The translations under genes were made by a program, and so were the position numbers. A DNA stretch of 64,000 nt from Microstegium vimineum (lineage: Eukaryota; Streptophyta; Magnoliopsida; Poales; Poaceae). The stretch covers positions 5,573,926 to 5,637,925 of the forward strand of contig CM039128.1 of NCBI GenBank assembly GCA_022036555.1. The letters run 5' to 3'. The first letter of the stretch is position 1; the number at the start of each line of letters is the position of its first letter. The notes under the pieces are model-generated. The model saw only the letters and a program-made list of their open reading frames with translations, was not told where the DNA came from and did no database searches. This document shows, piece after piece, positions 37,470 to 49,184 of the stretch.

Positions 37470-37634
37470 TTGGATACTTCTTTACGCTTCACCGTGTGAA
37501 GTATGGAAATGAGTCAAGGCTCGGAGGTGCCTTCAAGTTGGTGAGGCAGCGGCCAAGGTAGTAGTGGAAGATGGGAGTAGCAACAACCTATCCGATTCAA
37601 GCTAGTCCTCCTTTCCGCTGTCAACACCACCGAA

Positions 37635-38265
37635 GTGGAAAAGCAACAAGCAAAGAAAGAAAGAAAAGCACTTAGAGAAAAGAAAAGAGAAGAGAAAAGA
37701 AAAGAAGAAAAGGAAAGAAAGAAAAGAAGAGAGAAGACTCAAGAGAGAAGGACAACAAGAAAGAAGAAGGAAGAAAAGAAGACCAAGGATGCTTCATCTA
37801 GTGAGCTATCAAGTAGATCGGAAGATGAGATGATGATGCATCCTACTACGACTCCAAGGGTGGAAAGAAGAAGAAGGAGAAGGGTGGTGGCCAAGCAGCA
37901 ACAACAAGAAAAAGTACTCCGCCATCTCTTTCAATTATTCTATTTGACTAACCAGAGACCGTTAAGTCTTTTTGAATGTTCCCACCGACAAGTTACCTCA
38001 TTTCGATGGGACTAAATTTGCTAAGTGGAAGCATTTGATGAAGGCTTACCTTATTGGTCTTCACCCCGGTCTTTGGGAGATTGTTGTGAAGGTGTGCAGG
38101 CACCGAAGGATCCCGAAAGAGCCAACAAATGAGGAGATGATTGATGTCCATCTCAATGCTCAAGCTACAAGCATCCTCCTTAGTGCTTTGGATGGAAATG
38201 AGTACAATAGAGTGATGAATGTGGATGTGCCAAGCAAATTTGGACACCCTACACCTAGCTCATGA
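37635..38265 (+). pseudogene. Copia B gag, basic leader and N-terminal capsid domain
   Basis: The reading opens with about 50 residues that are almost all Lys, Arg and Glu (37635-37800), then a Ser-rich and Arg-rich stretch. Near 37975 the frame slips by one. The capsid part then starts NVPTDKLPHFDGTKF and continues through WKHLMKAYLIGLHPGLWEIV and LNAQATSILLSALDGNEYN. These are hallmark words of SIRE-type gag. The charged leader is common in this family and may bind RNA (inference). Confidence 0.82.
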
Positions 38266-38880
38266 AGGTGTGGATAAGGTGAGAAAGGCCAAGATTGACT
38301 TGATGATGGCTATGCTCAATAGGTTTGTGATTGTGGATGGTGAAGGTGCCCAAGAGATGTTTGATCGTTGATGACCATGGTTGGCAAATTAGAGGATATG
38401 GTTGTGAGGAGCTTGATGATCACAAGTGGTGAAAATCATGTTAGAAGCTTACTCACCAAGGAATGAGACCGTGGTTACCTTGATTAGAGACAAGAAGAAG
38501 TTTGAGCACTTCACTCCCAATGATGTGCTTGGAAGATTGTTGACCTTTGACATGCAAAGAGAGGAAGCAAATGAAAGAAGAAAGCTTGGAGAGTTGCAAT
38601 CGAATCTTGATGGCATGAAGATCAAGGATGTGGCTCTCAAGTCAAGCAAGGCTACCAAGAAAGCTTCCCAAGCAAGAAAGAGGGCAGCAAGCAAGCATCC
38701 ATAAGCAAGCCCAAGAAAATGAAGGAAGTCCCAACAAGAAGATGATTTCACTTCCTCCTCAAGTGATGATGAACAAATGGGCTGATTTTGAAGAATCAAA
38801 GACATGGAATTCTTCATCAAAAAGTACAACAAGGTTTGAAGCAAAAATGGGTACAAGTTTACCAAAAGAAGATTCCCTAT
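38230..38880 (+). pseudogene. Copia B gag, central part
   Basis: After a frame change near 38240 the reading LHLAHEGVDKVRKAKIDL and FVIVDGEGAQEMF appears, with an early stop near 38370. A third frame (38426-38704) carries VKIMLEAYSPRNETVVTL and FTPNDVLGRLLTFDMQREE, then a Lys/Ser-rich linker. The order matches SIRE gag exactly. The frameshifts lie in clean sequence and look real. Confidence 0.8.
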
Positions 38881-38889
38881 TAAGAAGAA

Positions 38890-39110
38890 GAGAACTTGCT
38901 AGAATTTGGGAGCACCGAGCATTTTATTGCTAGCTACCCTAATGAGAAAAGGGATGGATTCCGCAAGAAGGAAGGACAAGATGACAAGTTTGAGAACAAG
39001 AGAAGGTTCAAGCAAGTGGGTGAAGCCCACATTGGCCATGAGTGGGATTCTTCTCTAGAGAGCCAAAGTGATGAAGATGGAAAGCTTGCAACTATTGCTA
39101 TCTAAGAACC
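38890..39110 (+). pseudogene. Copia B gag zinc knuckle region, degenerate
   Basis: The reading EFGSTEHFIASYPN sits where the CCHC knuckle (C-X2-C-X4-H-X4-C) should be. The His is kept, but all three Cys positions have been lost, so it would not bind zinc. A Lys/Glu-rich and then acidic stretch follows to a stop at 39103. Confidence 0.75.
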
Positions 39111-39239
39111 ATCCTCTACACTGAAGCTCTTCAACAACATAAGTGATGATGATGACTATTACACCCCTCACATTTGTCTTATGGCAAAGGGTGAGAAGGT
39201 AAATTCAAGAGCAAAACGCCTCCTCCTTCTCATGATGCT

Positions 39240-39921
39240 TCTAGTAGTGATATTAGTGATACTCTTGTGATGAAGGTTCTAGCGATGAAGAAATAGATGA
39301 AATCATAAAGAACCTAAATCCTAAAATAACACTAATAATCTCTAAGCTAAAGGAGGAATTAGAGGGAACCCAAGTAGAGTTGGACAATAGAGAAAATGAT
39401 CTTGATGAACTTGAGAAAATGTATATTGCCAACAAGGAAGCTCTTAAGGAAGAGAGAAGTGAGGTGAAATCTTTGCAAAAGGCTTTGGCCAAAGAGCAAG
39501 GAGATCATGCTGTCACAAAAGAAGGAAATATTTCACTGCATGAAAAGTATTGTTCTTGGATGAAAAGCACAAAGAAATAGAATTGCAATATAGCCTTCTT
39601 TGGAAGAGCAACCCACAACCCTCTACCTTAAAGGATACCTCTATTCCCTCCACTAGCCAAGATTGTGGAAGATGTTTTGAAATTGATATAAATGCTTATT
39701 CCACTAACCTTGCTAATATGGAAGCCATGAAGAAGGAGATTGCTAGGCTTAATGCTTTGCTACATAAAAAGTACAATGATGAAAGAAATCAGCAAGTGGC
39801 AAAGTTGAGCAACCAAAGAAGCCACAATTCAAAGATGGAAGACATCCTTTCATCAAAGATGGACTTGGCCTCACTCATGGAGGCAAAGAGAATGGAAAGA
39901 AAGATTGTCAAAGGAAATTGA
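39240..39921 (+). pseudogene. Copia B gag C-terminal coiled coil
   Basis: Two readings (39380-39580 and 39550-39921) are rich in Leu, Glu and Lys with heptad-like spacing (for example ENDLDELEKMYIANKEAL). Long coiled coils in this place are typical of SIRE/Maximus gag. The two parts are separated by a frameshift at about 39560. Confidence 0.7.
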
Positions 39922-40310
39922 GTGTGTTCAGTTTGTGAGCAGTGGGAGAATGGGTACAGAGGGGCCTGCACAGCAAGTGGCACAAGCCTCACCCCGAGCA
40001 GACACAGCCAGCCAAGGGCGGCAGTGCCACTGTGAAGGGCGGCAGTGCCGCTCCCCGCAAAAAAGGGGAAGGCCACCTATGACTCCACTACCCATAGCAA
40101 GTACACAAAAGAGGTGTATAAGGTGAAGAATGAGGTGCAGAAGCCAAAGGAAACTATCTGGGCTATCCCAAATAGATATTCATATCAATCAAAGGCTCAA
40201 GCATCCCGCTCAAGTTTGAAATCTTGCTTTGAAATTGAAGAACAACAGGAAGGGAGAAGTGATTGCCAAGCACATTGGCAATTGAAAGAATATTTACATT
40301 AATGCTTTTA
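39905..40310 (+). pseudogene. Copia B gag-protease spacer
   Basis: Gly/Gln/Arg-rich spacer in two frames. At DNA level it contains two copies of the GGCGGCAGTGCC word that is characteristic of this element's LTR. No enzymatic motif is present. Confidence 0.5.
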
Positions 40311-40389
40311 TTTGGGTTCCTAAGACCCTTGTTACTAACATGCAAGGCCCAAGAATCTTTGGGGACCTAAATCAAGCAACTAAACTTGT

Positions 40390-40740
40390 TTTGTAGGACT
40401 ACTCCTCCGGTGGATCAAGTTGGGTGCTTGATAGTGGATGTACAAACCATATGACCGGAGAAAGGAGTATGTTCATTCATACACCCCCTCAACCGATGCA
40501 AATGAGAACATTGACTTTGGAGACAACTCAAAGGGGGATGTGATCGGTCTTGGTAAAGTTTCTATAACTCTAGATCATTCTATCTCTAATGTTTTGCATG
40601 TTGATTCGTTGAGTTACAACTTGTTGTCCGTTTCATAACTTTGTGAGATTGGCTACAATTGTCTCTTCACAGATAAGGGTGTGGAAGTTCTTAAGAGGGA
40701 TGATTCCTCTATTGTCTTTACGGGTCGTTTTTAAGGGCAA
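40390..40740 (+). pseudogene. Copia B aspartic protease
   Basis: The catalytic loop WVLDSGC is at about 40420-40440, directly followed by TNHMTG. The frame slips near 40490, and the body continues with NIDFGDNSKGDVIGLGKV and LDHSISNVLHVDSLSYNLL in the frame of 40438-40638, stopping at 40638. A further reading LCEIGYNCLFTDKG follows. The stop where an Ala or Gln codon is expected and the frameshift make it inactive. Confidence 0.8.
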
Positions 40741-40793
40741 ACTTTTACCTAGTTGATTTCAACAAAAGTAAGGCTAAGCTTGAGACTTGTTTA

Positions 40794-40990
40794 GTGGCAA
40801 AATCTATCATGGGTTGGCTATGGCATCACCGACTAGCCCATGTTGGGATGAGGAACTTGGCCAAACTCCTAAAGAATGAACACATCCTTGGACTAAAAAA
40901 TGTTCATTTTGAAAAAAATAGGATATGTGGAGCTTGCCAAGCCGGAAAGCAAGTAGGGGGTACCTCACCCACCAAAGAGCATCATGACCA
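40794..40990 (+). pseudogene. Copia B gag-pre-integrase (HHCC zinc domain)
   Basis: The reading MGWLWHHRLAHVGMRNL gives the two His residues, and ICGACQAGKQ gives the CXXC pair, so the zinc-binding residues are complete. This domain precedes the integrase core and is joined to it by a frame change near 40990. Confidence 0.85.
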
Positions 40991-41180
40991 CTACTCAACC
41001 TTTGGAGTTGATTCATATGGATCTCTTTGGACCGGTTGCCTACATAAGTATCGGTGGTAATAAATATGGATTGGTAATTGTTGATGATTATTCTCGCTTC
41101 ACTTGGGTGTTCTTTGTTTATGATAAGTCTCAGGTACAAGACAAGGTGAAAACCTTTGTGAGAAGGGCTCAAAAGGAATT
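40984..41180 (+). pseudogene. Copia B integrase core, truncated
   Basis: The reading ELIHMDLFGPVAYISIGGN includes the first catalytic Asp (HMDLFGP), followed by KYGLVIVDDYSRFTW and VFFVYDKSQV. It is cut after QKEF by the LTR of Tat C at 41181, before the second Asp and the Glu of the DDE triad, so it cannot be functional as found. Confidence 0.88.
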
Positions 41181-41974
41181 TGTTGACACAAAAAGCGTCG
41201 GATCTGCGAACACCTCGGGCTTATACCCGAACTCGATTTCCATGGTGTGCCAGTCGATTTGACCAGTTAATCGACAAGGACGATAACTAGAACAACGATG
41301 AACGAGACGACGGCGATGCGCCCGGACGTCAAGGCTCAGATTGCTCAAAAAGCGGACCTCGCGAGGTAGACAGAGGTCTTGTAGATGCAGCCCGTCGAGA
41401 TCGTAAGAATTCGTGAATAAACTAGAACTAATGCGATAAAAGTAGATGCTGGAAAAGTAGATAAAAGTAATAGATTTGTATTTGATTGATTCTCCCTTTT
41501 ATACTGCCCCTGGGTATATATTTATACTCCAGTAAAAGGAGTTATACATGGACACAACTCACACCTAAACAAAACTCCTATTTTTAAGGAAATAAAACAA
41601 CTCGTGCAAGAGTCGAACTCAAACTAAAACAATAATACTAGCATAAAATCGTCAGTTCCCTTATCCGTCTCCCTTACGATGAAACTTTCCATCGGCAGAT
41701 TCCTTTAATCCGCAATTTCCTTCTATTGCCATCGGCAACTTTCTGCTGACGTTAGCCACATCAACCTGTATCCATCGGCAATACCTCCTTATCGGCAAAC
41801 ATATCTTCTTTCTCCCTTGACGCTTCTTCCATCGGATTCACCATCGGCGATTTCCTATGCTTCCATTGGTAATTAGACCAGCAACATCTTGATGCCGATG
41901 AGGAACAACGATTACCCCTTTGCCGATCAACACACTTGGTTTAATATTGACTCGTACAAAAAATGGCGTCAACA
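41181..41974 (-). repeat. LTR of Tat C (794 bp)
   Basis: Bounded by perfect inverted 7-base ends: TGTTGAC on the left and GTCAACA on the right. The element reads on the minus strand, so this is its 3' LTR. The left flank is the Copia B integrase (…ggaatt); the partner LTR is outside the window. The interior carries many 'catcggca' words typical of this family in panicoid grasses. Confidence 0.85.
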
Positions 41975-41990
41975 CATGCCCCCGAATTTC
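41975..41990 (-). promoter_or_regulatory. polypurine tract of Tat C
   Basis: On the minus strand the sequence TTCGGGGGCATG directly precedes the LTR start TGTTGACGCC. The G-run is the plus-strand primer for reverse transcription. Confidence 0.7.
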
Positions 41991-42222
41991 GGAGTATAAA
42001 ATATCTTATACGTCGAAATTTGCTCTATTGTAATTTTTCCCTCCAAGAATGCCTATGCCATCACTCCGATTACCGTGCACCATCATTGCAAATTACCAAC
42101 AACTCCTGCAAGTGAAGCGCCAACAGTTACAATCCCTCGATCACCGCGCAAATTCATCGTGATATCCTTCCATATCTCTGCTCAGTAAAAAGAAAACTCA
42201 AAAATGCCCCTTGACCTAGGCC

Positions 42223-42230
42223 TATAAAGA
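42223..42230 (+). promoter_or_regulatory. TATA-like box for the antisense ORF of Tat C
   Basis: tataaaga lies 148 bases before the ATG at 42371, with a pyrimidine-rich leader between (ctcacattctcatcttcattc). This is a normal spacing for a plant promoter plus 5' leader. It reads opposite to the element's own genes. Confidence 0.5.
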
Positions 42231-42370
42231 TTACCGTCCGTTCTCCTTTTTACCCCGAGCTCACATTCTCATCTTCATTCCCCAACACACTCTAAAAGAA
42301 CACCCCCGGCAATCACCGACAATTTCTTCTCCCCATCAGGACTGACCTCTTGCAAAAAATTCCCCCTTCA

Positions 42371-45300
42371 ATGGCGACAATAAATAAACCCTGTTTCCGC
42401 GGTAATCTTTCTTTTTTTCCCCTTTTGTTTTATACGGTTTTTTTTATCCCGCATTGTTTTAAAACCCCTTTCTCTCTTTCTTTTTTTCGCTTTTTTTTGG
42501 ATCAGAAAATGCCAACAAAATAGTGACCCTAACCGATAAAGGGAACCCTCTCGCTGTTTGGGCCCAAGGGGAAAAACCCGATCCAACCAATCCCCATCAA
42601 GGGCTAAAACCCAACCGCCCCCCCTTTAGAACTAACACTTTTATCTGGGGTTTAAATGGACAGTACTTTTTTTTGTTCCTGGTCCAAATTTAAACCAAAA
42701 AGGGGGGAAGAACTGTATCTCAGGATAGTTGGTCACAAAAACTCTTTTCGGAAAAGCGCAACATCGCCCAAATTTCATCAATTGCCATTGCCGAAAGGGC
42801 CAAGAATAAAATATGATGATTGTTGTTTTTCTTTTTTTTTTTGGTCCATACAATTAACAAAATTTCTATTTAACATGGACCACCCCCCCCAAACATTTTG
42901 TCATGTACACATGCTTCCCCGGCCTCGAGTCTCCTCTGTCGATCCTGCCACCCTTTTTTTCTGTGGGAAGTCCGACATGGGTAAGCACTTTAAAACATCG
43001 GCGTTGGACTGGATACTTTCCCAAGAGTACCCAAAGACCAAACCATTAGGCCAAAGGGAGCATGCCCCCTTTCCCTTTAACATGGGGGTTTGGGAAATTT
43101 CCCCCCCCCCCCGTTTTTTCTATGGCAGAACAGGGGCCCCCCCAAAACATGAAATTTTCCTGCACAGAGCTTTTGGCCGATGGGGGTTTTCCCCCCTTGG
43201 CCGATACCCCCTTTCGGTTTTTTTTTAAATGGGCTCCTACACCAAGAAATGGGAAAATTACAACTAGGGGGACCCCCACGCAACCTTGAAGGCCCTTTTG
43301 GGGGTTTCATCAACTTATGGCTGGATCCCAAAATAAACAAAGGGTCCCCAAATTTGATCTTTTTAAAACCAACAGTTCCCAAAGACATGTCTAAAAAAAA
43401 AAAAAAACATTTTTTTAAAGATGATAAATGGGCAAAAAGCGTTCCCCCTCAATTTTGGGGAACCAAAAATTATTCTACCAGGAACGTTTCCAACAAAGAT
43501 CAATTCGGCATTTTTCTTTTCAAGGCTCTAAATTTGGGGAACCCCCTGCTCAAAAAACCGAGCCCGGGGGCCCTTTAAATGTTGATGAAAAATAACCAAT
43601 TTCCACTTTCCTTAAACCCCTCACCGAGGGGAATAAAACCCTAAAAAAAAGAAACCCATGAAGCTACCCAAAATTCCCCGGGCTTTTCCAGTTAACATCT
43701 TTGGGCCCCCGGGAAGAATTCTCACCCCATCATAGATTCCCTATTATCCCACGGAAAGGGGGCAAGACACCTACATTGGGCCCAATTCCCCGGAAAAAAC
43801 CCCAAAGCTATGTCAATGTGATTAAACCAAGAGGGGGCATCTTTTCCAATGTTAAAAATTTGGAATAAAATTGTCACTCTCTCGCCTCATCCGATTTAGC
43901 CAACATCGCTTACCCTTCGGGGCCCCGACCCCCTTCACACTGAATCATACAAGTCCTGGTGGCAAGAGTGGAAAGACCAACTATTTGCTCCATCACACAC
44001 TACAAACGAAATTGATTGATGCCGATAAAATTCAAAAACCCGACGAAAACCGGTAAGTTTTTTTTTCCGATACAAATTTCCCTTCGTTAACTTTTCAGAT
44101 GTTGGGTAACTAACCCTCTGTAAACGGGGAAAAATGATTTGTTCCCAAAATAGAAAAGGCGGAAAAACCCCTTTTTTAACTTCGACCGATGAACCCTACA
44201 TCGATAATCGGACCAGAAAACCCCTTTCTTTGGGCTGCCCTCATGCACCAAAAAGTAATACCTGGGGGTTTCCCCCAAACCCTTTTTAAAGGTTTTCCCA
44301 AAACCCCCATTTTTTAAACCCCAAACCCCCGGGCGATCTGCCTGCAAAAGGCCCGGCCCCGCCTTAGCGAAAGCTTTAAAGTAACAAATTTTCTGTACCT
44401 GTGTCGTAAACATCAACAAAGTTTAATTGAAAATTTTTTTCCCTCAATCTAAACCAAATTCTCTTTTTGCAGCACACAATTTCATCGGTTTTCCCTTTTC
44501 CCAAAAGCATAAAAAACCCTTCTCACTCAACCTCCAAATCCCCAAAAGTACAAAAAACCAAAAACCCGAGGCTCATAAAGTTTTTGCCCCCAAAAACCAA
44601 AAACGAACCCAACCCAAAGCACATTCCTCCCCCCCGGCTGCATCCCCTTTCAACTCCTGCCGATATCCCCAACCCCGGGAAAGCCAGCATCGGCCCCCAA
44701 ATCCCCTGAGAAATCACAGGCGTTTTTTCCTGCCCAAAGGGTATGGTACCTCGCCGCAAGAGATAGCCGCAACAACAAAAACAACATGGGCACCCACCCC
44801 TTTAGCAATAAACAGCCCTGAGTTTCCCTTTCCCAAAGGGGGCAGTACCATCCCGGGCAAGAGAAAGTTGCAAAAACAAAAACAACTTTCAAACATCGAT
44901 ACCACCCCCACGCCCAACTACCATCCAAAACCCGACCCAATTTTCACCCGGCAACCTTCCAAATTTTTCCAACACTTTCTATCCAACCATTTCATCCCAA
45001 CCCCGAGGCGAGAAACTATTTAAAAACGGGTACACCCAAACTGCCCCTCACAAATTTTGCAATACCAAGTTTTTAATTTAAAAAAAAATTTTGAACCCCT
45101 TTTTTTTTCAGGCTCAAGACTCCCCCCAACAGTTTTTTTTCCTTTACCATAAACATTACAGATGACGCCGACGAAGAGGACGTTTTTGCTCAAGCTCTGA
45201 TCGTTAAAAATCGGCAGAAGTGAAATCAAACTCGAAGCACTCTCCTTTTCCCTGCAAAAAAAAACATCTCAACTGGCCCAAGACTCCAGGGGCAGTAAGG

Positions 45301-45828
45301 TACTTTCAGGGAAACCCAAAACCAACACCTGCCAATTTTGAAGAATACTTTTCCCCAAGAAACATTCCTTAAACCCGGGAAACTACAAAACCAAAGACTT
45401 CACGACGCATTCCCAAATAGAGCTCTCAAGAAAAAACTCGAAGAAGAATTCTAAATTTTTAAAAGCAAACTGCGGACGAAAAGCACAAAAAACATGGGTC
45501 TTTGAACTTTCTAGCAGGCGCCGAAACAAGAGATTATTCGCAAATTACACAAAAAAAAAAAACTTTAAAGCTGAGCTGAAGAGAGTAAACGCACCCTTTA
45601 ACCCCAACCAACCAGAAGAAAACTCAATTTCCCTATTCCCTACAAAGGCTTTGCAAACAAAGAGGGATGCCTTGCCCCCGCAAGCTCTCCTGCGGGGAAA
45701 GAAAGATCAAGCCATTTTAAAGGGTCCCGGGCCGATAAAGATCCCCAAGGAAATAGAAGAAGCTGACCAAGTTCCCCTTTCCCGTGTGATTTTATCTGCC
45801 CAATCCCTTTTGGTAATTTTTTACATCT
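42371..45828 (+). pseudogene. antisense ORF of Tat C, plant-mobile-domain-like, with introns
   Basis: The probable start is the ATG at 42371. In corrupted sequence the reading VDPATLFFCGKSDMGKHF, then FLHRAFGRWGFSPL and FGGFINLWLDPKI (42925-43340) can be followed through several frame slips. This resembles the N-terminal domain of antisense Tat proteins (plant-mobile or aminotransferase-like domain). An intron is likely at about 44051-44471 (gtaagt … tttttgcag), followed by a Pro/Ser/Lys-rich exon (44472-45020). A second intron probably ends at about 45110 (tttttttcag), then a Lys/Glu-rich, coil-like exon runs to a stop at about 45828. The function of these proteins is unknown. All boundaries are approximate because of the poor sequence. 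Confidence 0.55.
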
Positions 45829-46830
45829 GAACTTGAAAATTGACCCTTCTATAATATAACTTAAATGCTTTTAAAAACCGATTTTTTAAAAGATAACTCT
45901 GTCATGGGAAATTTTATTTATAAATCATTTTATGCATCCAAAACCCAATACAGGAAAAATTTTTGGGTTCAAAACATTTACCATTTTTTTGCTCTGGAAA
46001 ATGAAAAAACCCCTTCGAGATTTTCCAAAATAAAGTGTTCCAAAAACCACACTGATTTTTTCCAAAAAGGGAAACCTTTCCCCAAATTAGGAACCATTTT
46101 CCAAATTTCGAACTTTTGGGTTTCCAATCGAAAAAATCATTTTCCCCCATCCCAAAAATCGTCACGACAAATTCTTTGCCTTTACTTTCTTGTTTAAACC
46201 ATCGGGCAACCCTCTTTTTTTTTTCTCTTTCGATGCTGATTAACCCTTAGCCGTGATTTTGCAAAATCTTCTAATTAAATCTTTTATAAGAATATCATAT
46301 TCATGGGGCAGCCCTTTTGATCCTGGGAAAACAATCGCCTAAACCCACCCTTAAAATTTCCCCAAAGGGTTTAAACATCATCGTTCCATAAACTAACTTT
46401 TAAGGGCGATACTTTGGGGTTGGGCGCCATGATATGCCACCGATACGCCCCATAAAGCTTAAATTTAGTACTTAATGCCCCCTTTTTGGGTTTTTCCCTT
46501 GAATCTTCCGTTTTGATAACTTAATAAACTCCTTTTTTGGGTTTTGCTTGGGGCCTAACCATTAGTTTGGAAAATAAAAAAACGAGTTAAAAACCCTTTA
46601 AACCCCTCCCAGTAGAAAAATTAAACCAAACCCCCCCTGACGTGAACATAGTTCCTTAAATCGGTTTTAAATTTTAAATGAATACCAAATGGGAAAACCC
46701 AATTTATGTTCTTTCACAAAATCAAATCAGTTTGCCGATGTTATTTTCTTCAACAAAGGGTTTAAAACCCACTTGTAAAATAATCGGGGGGGCTACAGTA
46801 TGAATTTAAACCCCTTTTTTCTCATTTGGA
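45829..46830 (-). other. Tat C 3' pol end and spacer, corrupted
   Basis: Expected to hold the integrase C-terminal part on the minus strand. Isolated words fit, but no continuous reading is possible. No other gene is seen. Confidence 0.35.
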
Positions 46831-47260
46831 AAAATCGGGGCCGATAAGTCGATACCCACCCCTCAAAACGGCCACGGTTTTATTAAAAAAGTTCATTGTC
46901 GAGAAGCGGGGCTCTTTGAACATTACCGAACCTCTGACAATTTTTGATACCCTTTTTTAAGTAATTTAAAACTTTCCCCTAAAAGAATTGTGGGGCCAAA
47001 TAATACCCCATTTCCCCTTTAATCCCCCACTTCATTTTGAATCTGTTTTGGGTGCGCCCCCATACCCCCTCATGAATTTCCCCCCTCAACCTCTTCGATT
47101 CCTCTTCTTTAAAAAGGCCCATCTGGTAAAACTCCATCAATTGTACATAATAAAAACCTAAAATCAAGGACCCATATTTGGGGTAGTCAAAAACCTAAAC
47201 CTCTTTAAAACTTTCCTAGATGGATCTCTTAAAAAAACCCGGAAATTTCCCCTTTTTTCC
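46831..47260 (-). pseudogene. Tat C integrase, zinc-binding domain and start of core
   Basis: On the minus strand a DPSRKV box at about 47215-47235 leads into the reading GEIHEGVWGRTQNRFKMKW at about 47030-47085, the altered form of the HEGXXGXH…KM box of the gypsy integrase HHCC domain. Farther on (46869-46831) a 'RGW.IDLIG' like reading with a frame slip marks the first catalytic Asp of the core. Integrase joins the cDNA to the chromosome. Confidence 0.65.
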
Positions 47261-48820
47261 ATCATCGGCAATAAATTTACCGATGTCATTATTTTCTTAA
47301 ATCGGCTGATACCCCAAAACCCTTTTGCGTCAATCGTTTGTTTCCTCATTATGAAAACCAAAAAAATGTGCTCAAAGGGTTTTCCTTTTAAAATTCCTTT
47401 AATAACTGCAAACCCCTTCCCATGATTTTCCCAATTAAAATACCCACCCCCGAAACCATATTTTCCCCAAATAAATTGATTGAAAACAAACATAAATCCC
47501 AAAAATTTCCAAGGGCAACCCGGCACGCACTTCCCTGAGAAAACCCCAACCCCCTTTAGCAACAGCCGGGTTACTCAGTCTGATTATTCGGGAAGAGCAA
47601 AAATTCGGAAAAATGAGTTTCTTTACTTTTCCCCCCGGGTGAAACTAAGATAACGCCGATCCCCCTGCTCCCCCCTTTAAACCCCGGGGAACCATCAAAA
47701 AACAAACCCAAAAGGAAAAATCTCTAGGGAATTTAGCTACCACAAGCTGAGTAAAAAAAACACCATCCCTGCCCTTTAACTGCCTTGTTTTTCATACCTC
47801 AGATCAAATTCTGCAGTGAAAAAATCCATTTGCCGACCCTTTCCCACTCAATATCGGCATCGACAGCATATATTTGCCCAAAAAAAAAAATTCGTCTTTC
47901 CCAAAACAGTACCCCTCGGCTGATACAAATAATCCCTTTAAACCCTTGGGGTACAAGAAAGTAAACATAAACAAAATTTTCTAAACGCCGAAAAACTTTT
48001 TAAACGTTTTACCACCCTTTCTACTCAAATAATAAATCCAAGTTCTTTCCCTTAAAATTCTAAATTTAAAGGGCTGACCCATAACGCCATCATGGGCAAA
48101 CAAATATAATTTTAAGGGGTTTTCCGTGTCGGGGTGAAATCAAAACGGGAGGATTCACCAAATATTTTTTAAATTTTCCCCCAAAGGGCCCAAATTTGCT
48201 GCTCTTTTCCCCAACAAAAACCCCCTGCCCGGGCCCTTTTTAGTTTCCAGCAAGGGGGCTAAAAAAATTTAAAATTTTTCCAGAAAAATTTAATAAAAAA
48301 TTTTTTCAAATTTAAAATTAATCTTCCGACCCAAAATTGCAACTCAGTTTTTTTAAATTAGGACCCAACCACTTTTTTTAATTCCCTCAATGGATTTTCT
48401 GCCACCTAAAACCCCCTTTTGATGCACCAAAAAACCCTAAAAATTTGACCTGCCGAAACCCCAAAACCACGCACTTTTTTGGGTTTCATCTTTACCCATC
48501 CCCCTTGTGCACTCCAAATCTTCCCAATGGGGCAAGGTCTTCTCAAAGCCCCCCGACTTAACCCCCCACACCCGTCAAATAATTTTGACCAATTTCCCCA
48601 AGGTTTTTATGAAAAAAAAAAAATTTCATTGCTCTTTGATAATAGCCCCCGGGGTTCCCTTAAATTTCCAAAAATCATTACGACCCTTTAAAACAAACCG
48701 CCGTAAACCTGGACACCTAAAAGTAGTTTTGAATATATCTTTTCAAGCCATGAATATTTGTTTAAATTTTTAAACATTACCATCCAAAAAAATGAAAAAA
48801 ATTTTATGCCCAAAGCAGAA
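47261..48820 (-). pseudogene. Tat C RT C-terminal half and RNase H, corrupted
   Basis: Placed between recognised RT and integrase pieces on the minus strand. A 132-codon ORF (47562-47164) overlaps the end of RNase H and the linker to integrase. The catalytic aspartates of RT and RNase H cannot be read in the corrupted sequence. The assignment rests on position. Confidence 0.45.
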
Positions 48821-48824
48821 GAAA

Positions 48825-49184
48825 TCAACTAGTAATGGGCCCAACGGGCATTGGGATCCCTCCATTGGCGAGCTTTATTAAATTTGGCGGGAAATCAATA
48901 CAAACACAATTTTTCCATTTCTTAATACATCCCAACTTTGAAATCCATTCGGGCATACGGAAACTAGCCGAAAAAAACCCAGCTTCGTTAAATTTTGTAA
49001 TTTCCCCCTTAATATCGGGTAAACAAGATTGCCCCCCGGCGTGCGGCTCCCGATTTTTTTTTAAAACCCCCCCTTTTTTAATAGAAACCCGGGTGTTCAA
49101 CAATCGACCCGGTTTCAAACCCCAACCACCTCTTATAATCCCAAAAAAACAATTTTTAAAAAATTCCTTTAAAAAATCACTCAA
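48825..49184 (-). pseudogene. Tat C reverse transcriptase, N-terminal part
   Basis: A 119-codon minus-strand reading includes PDIKGEITKFNEAGF, MPEWIS, then CIDF and GGIPMPV. These correspond to the IKXEIXKLXXAGFI, EWXS, CXDFRXLN and YPXP boxes of Ty3/gypsy RT, in the right order and spacing. Substitutions such as loss of Arg and Leu in the DFRDLN box reflect the corrupted tract. The YXDD box would lie to the left and is not readable. Confidence 0.78.

Larger units (their letters stand above)
36278..41180 (+). mobile_element. Ty1/copia element, SIRE/Maximus type, truncated by insertion (Copia B)
   Basis: LTR, tRNA-Met primer site, gag, protease, pre-integrase and the start of integrase are present in order, then Tat C interrupts at 41181. 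The rest of pol and the 3' LTR should lie to the right of the window. The sequence is clean, yet gag and protease carry several frameshifts and stops, so this copy is truly decayed. It belongs to a different family from Copia A: its LTR carries GGCGGCAGTGCC words rather than CCGGAC words. Confidence 0.85.
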
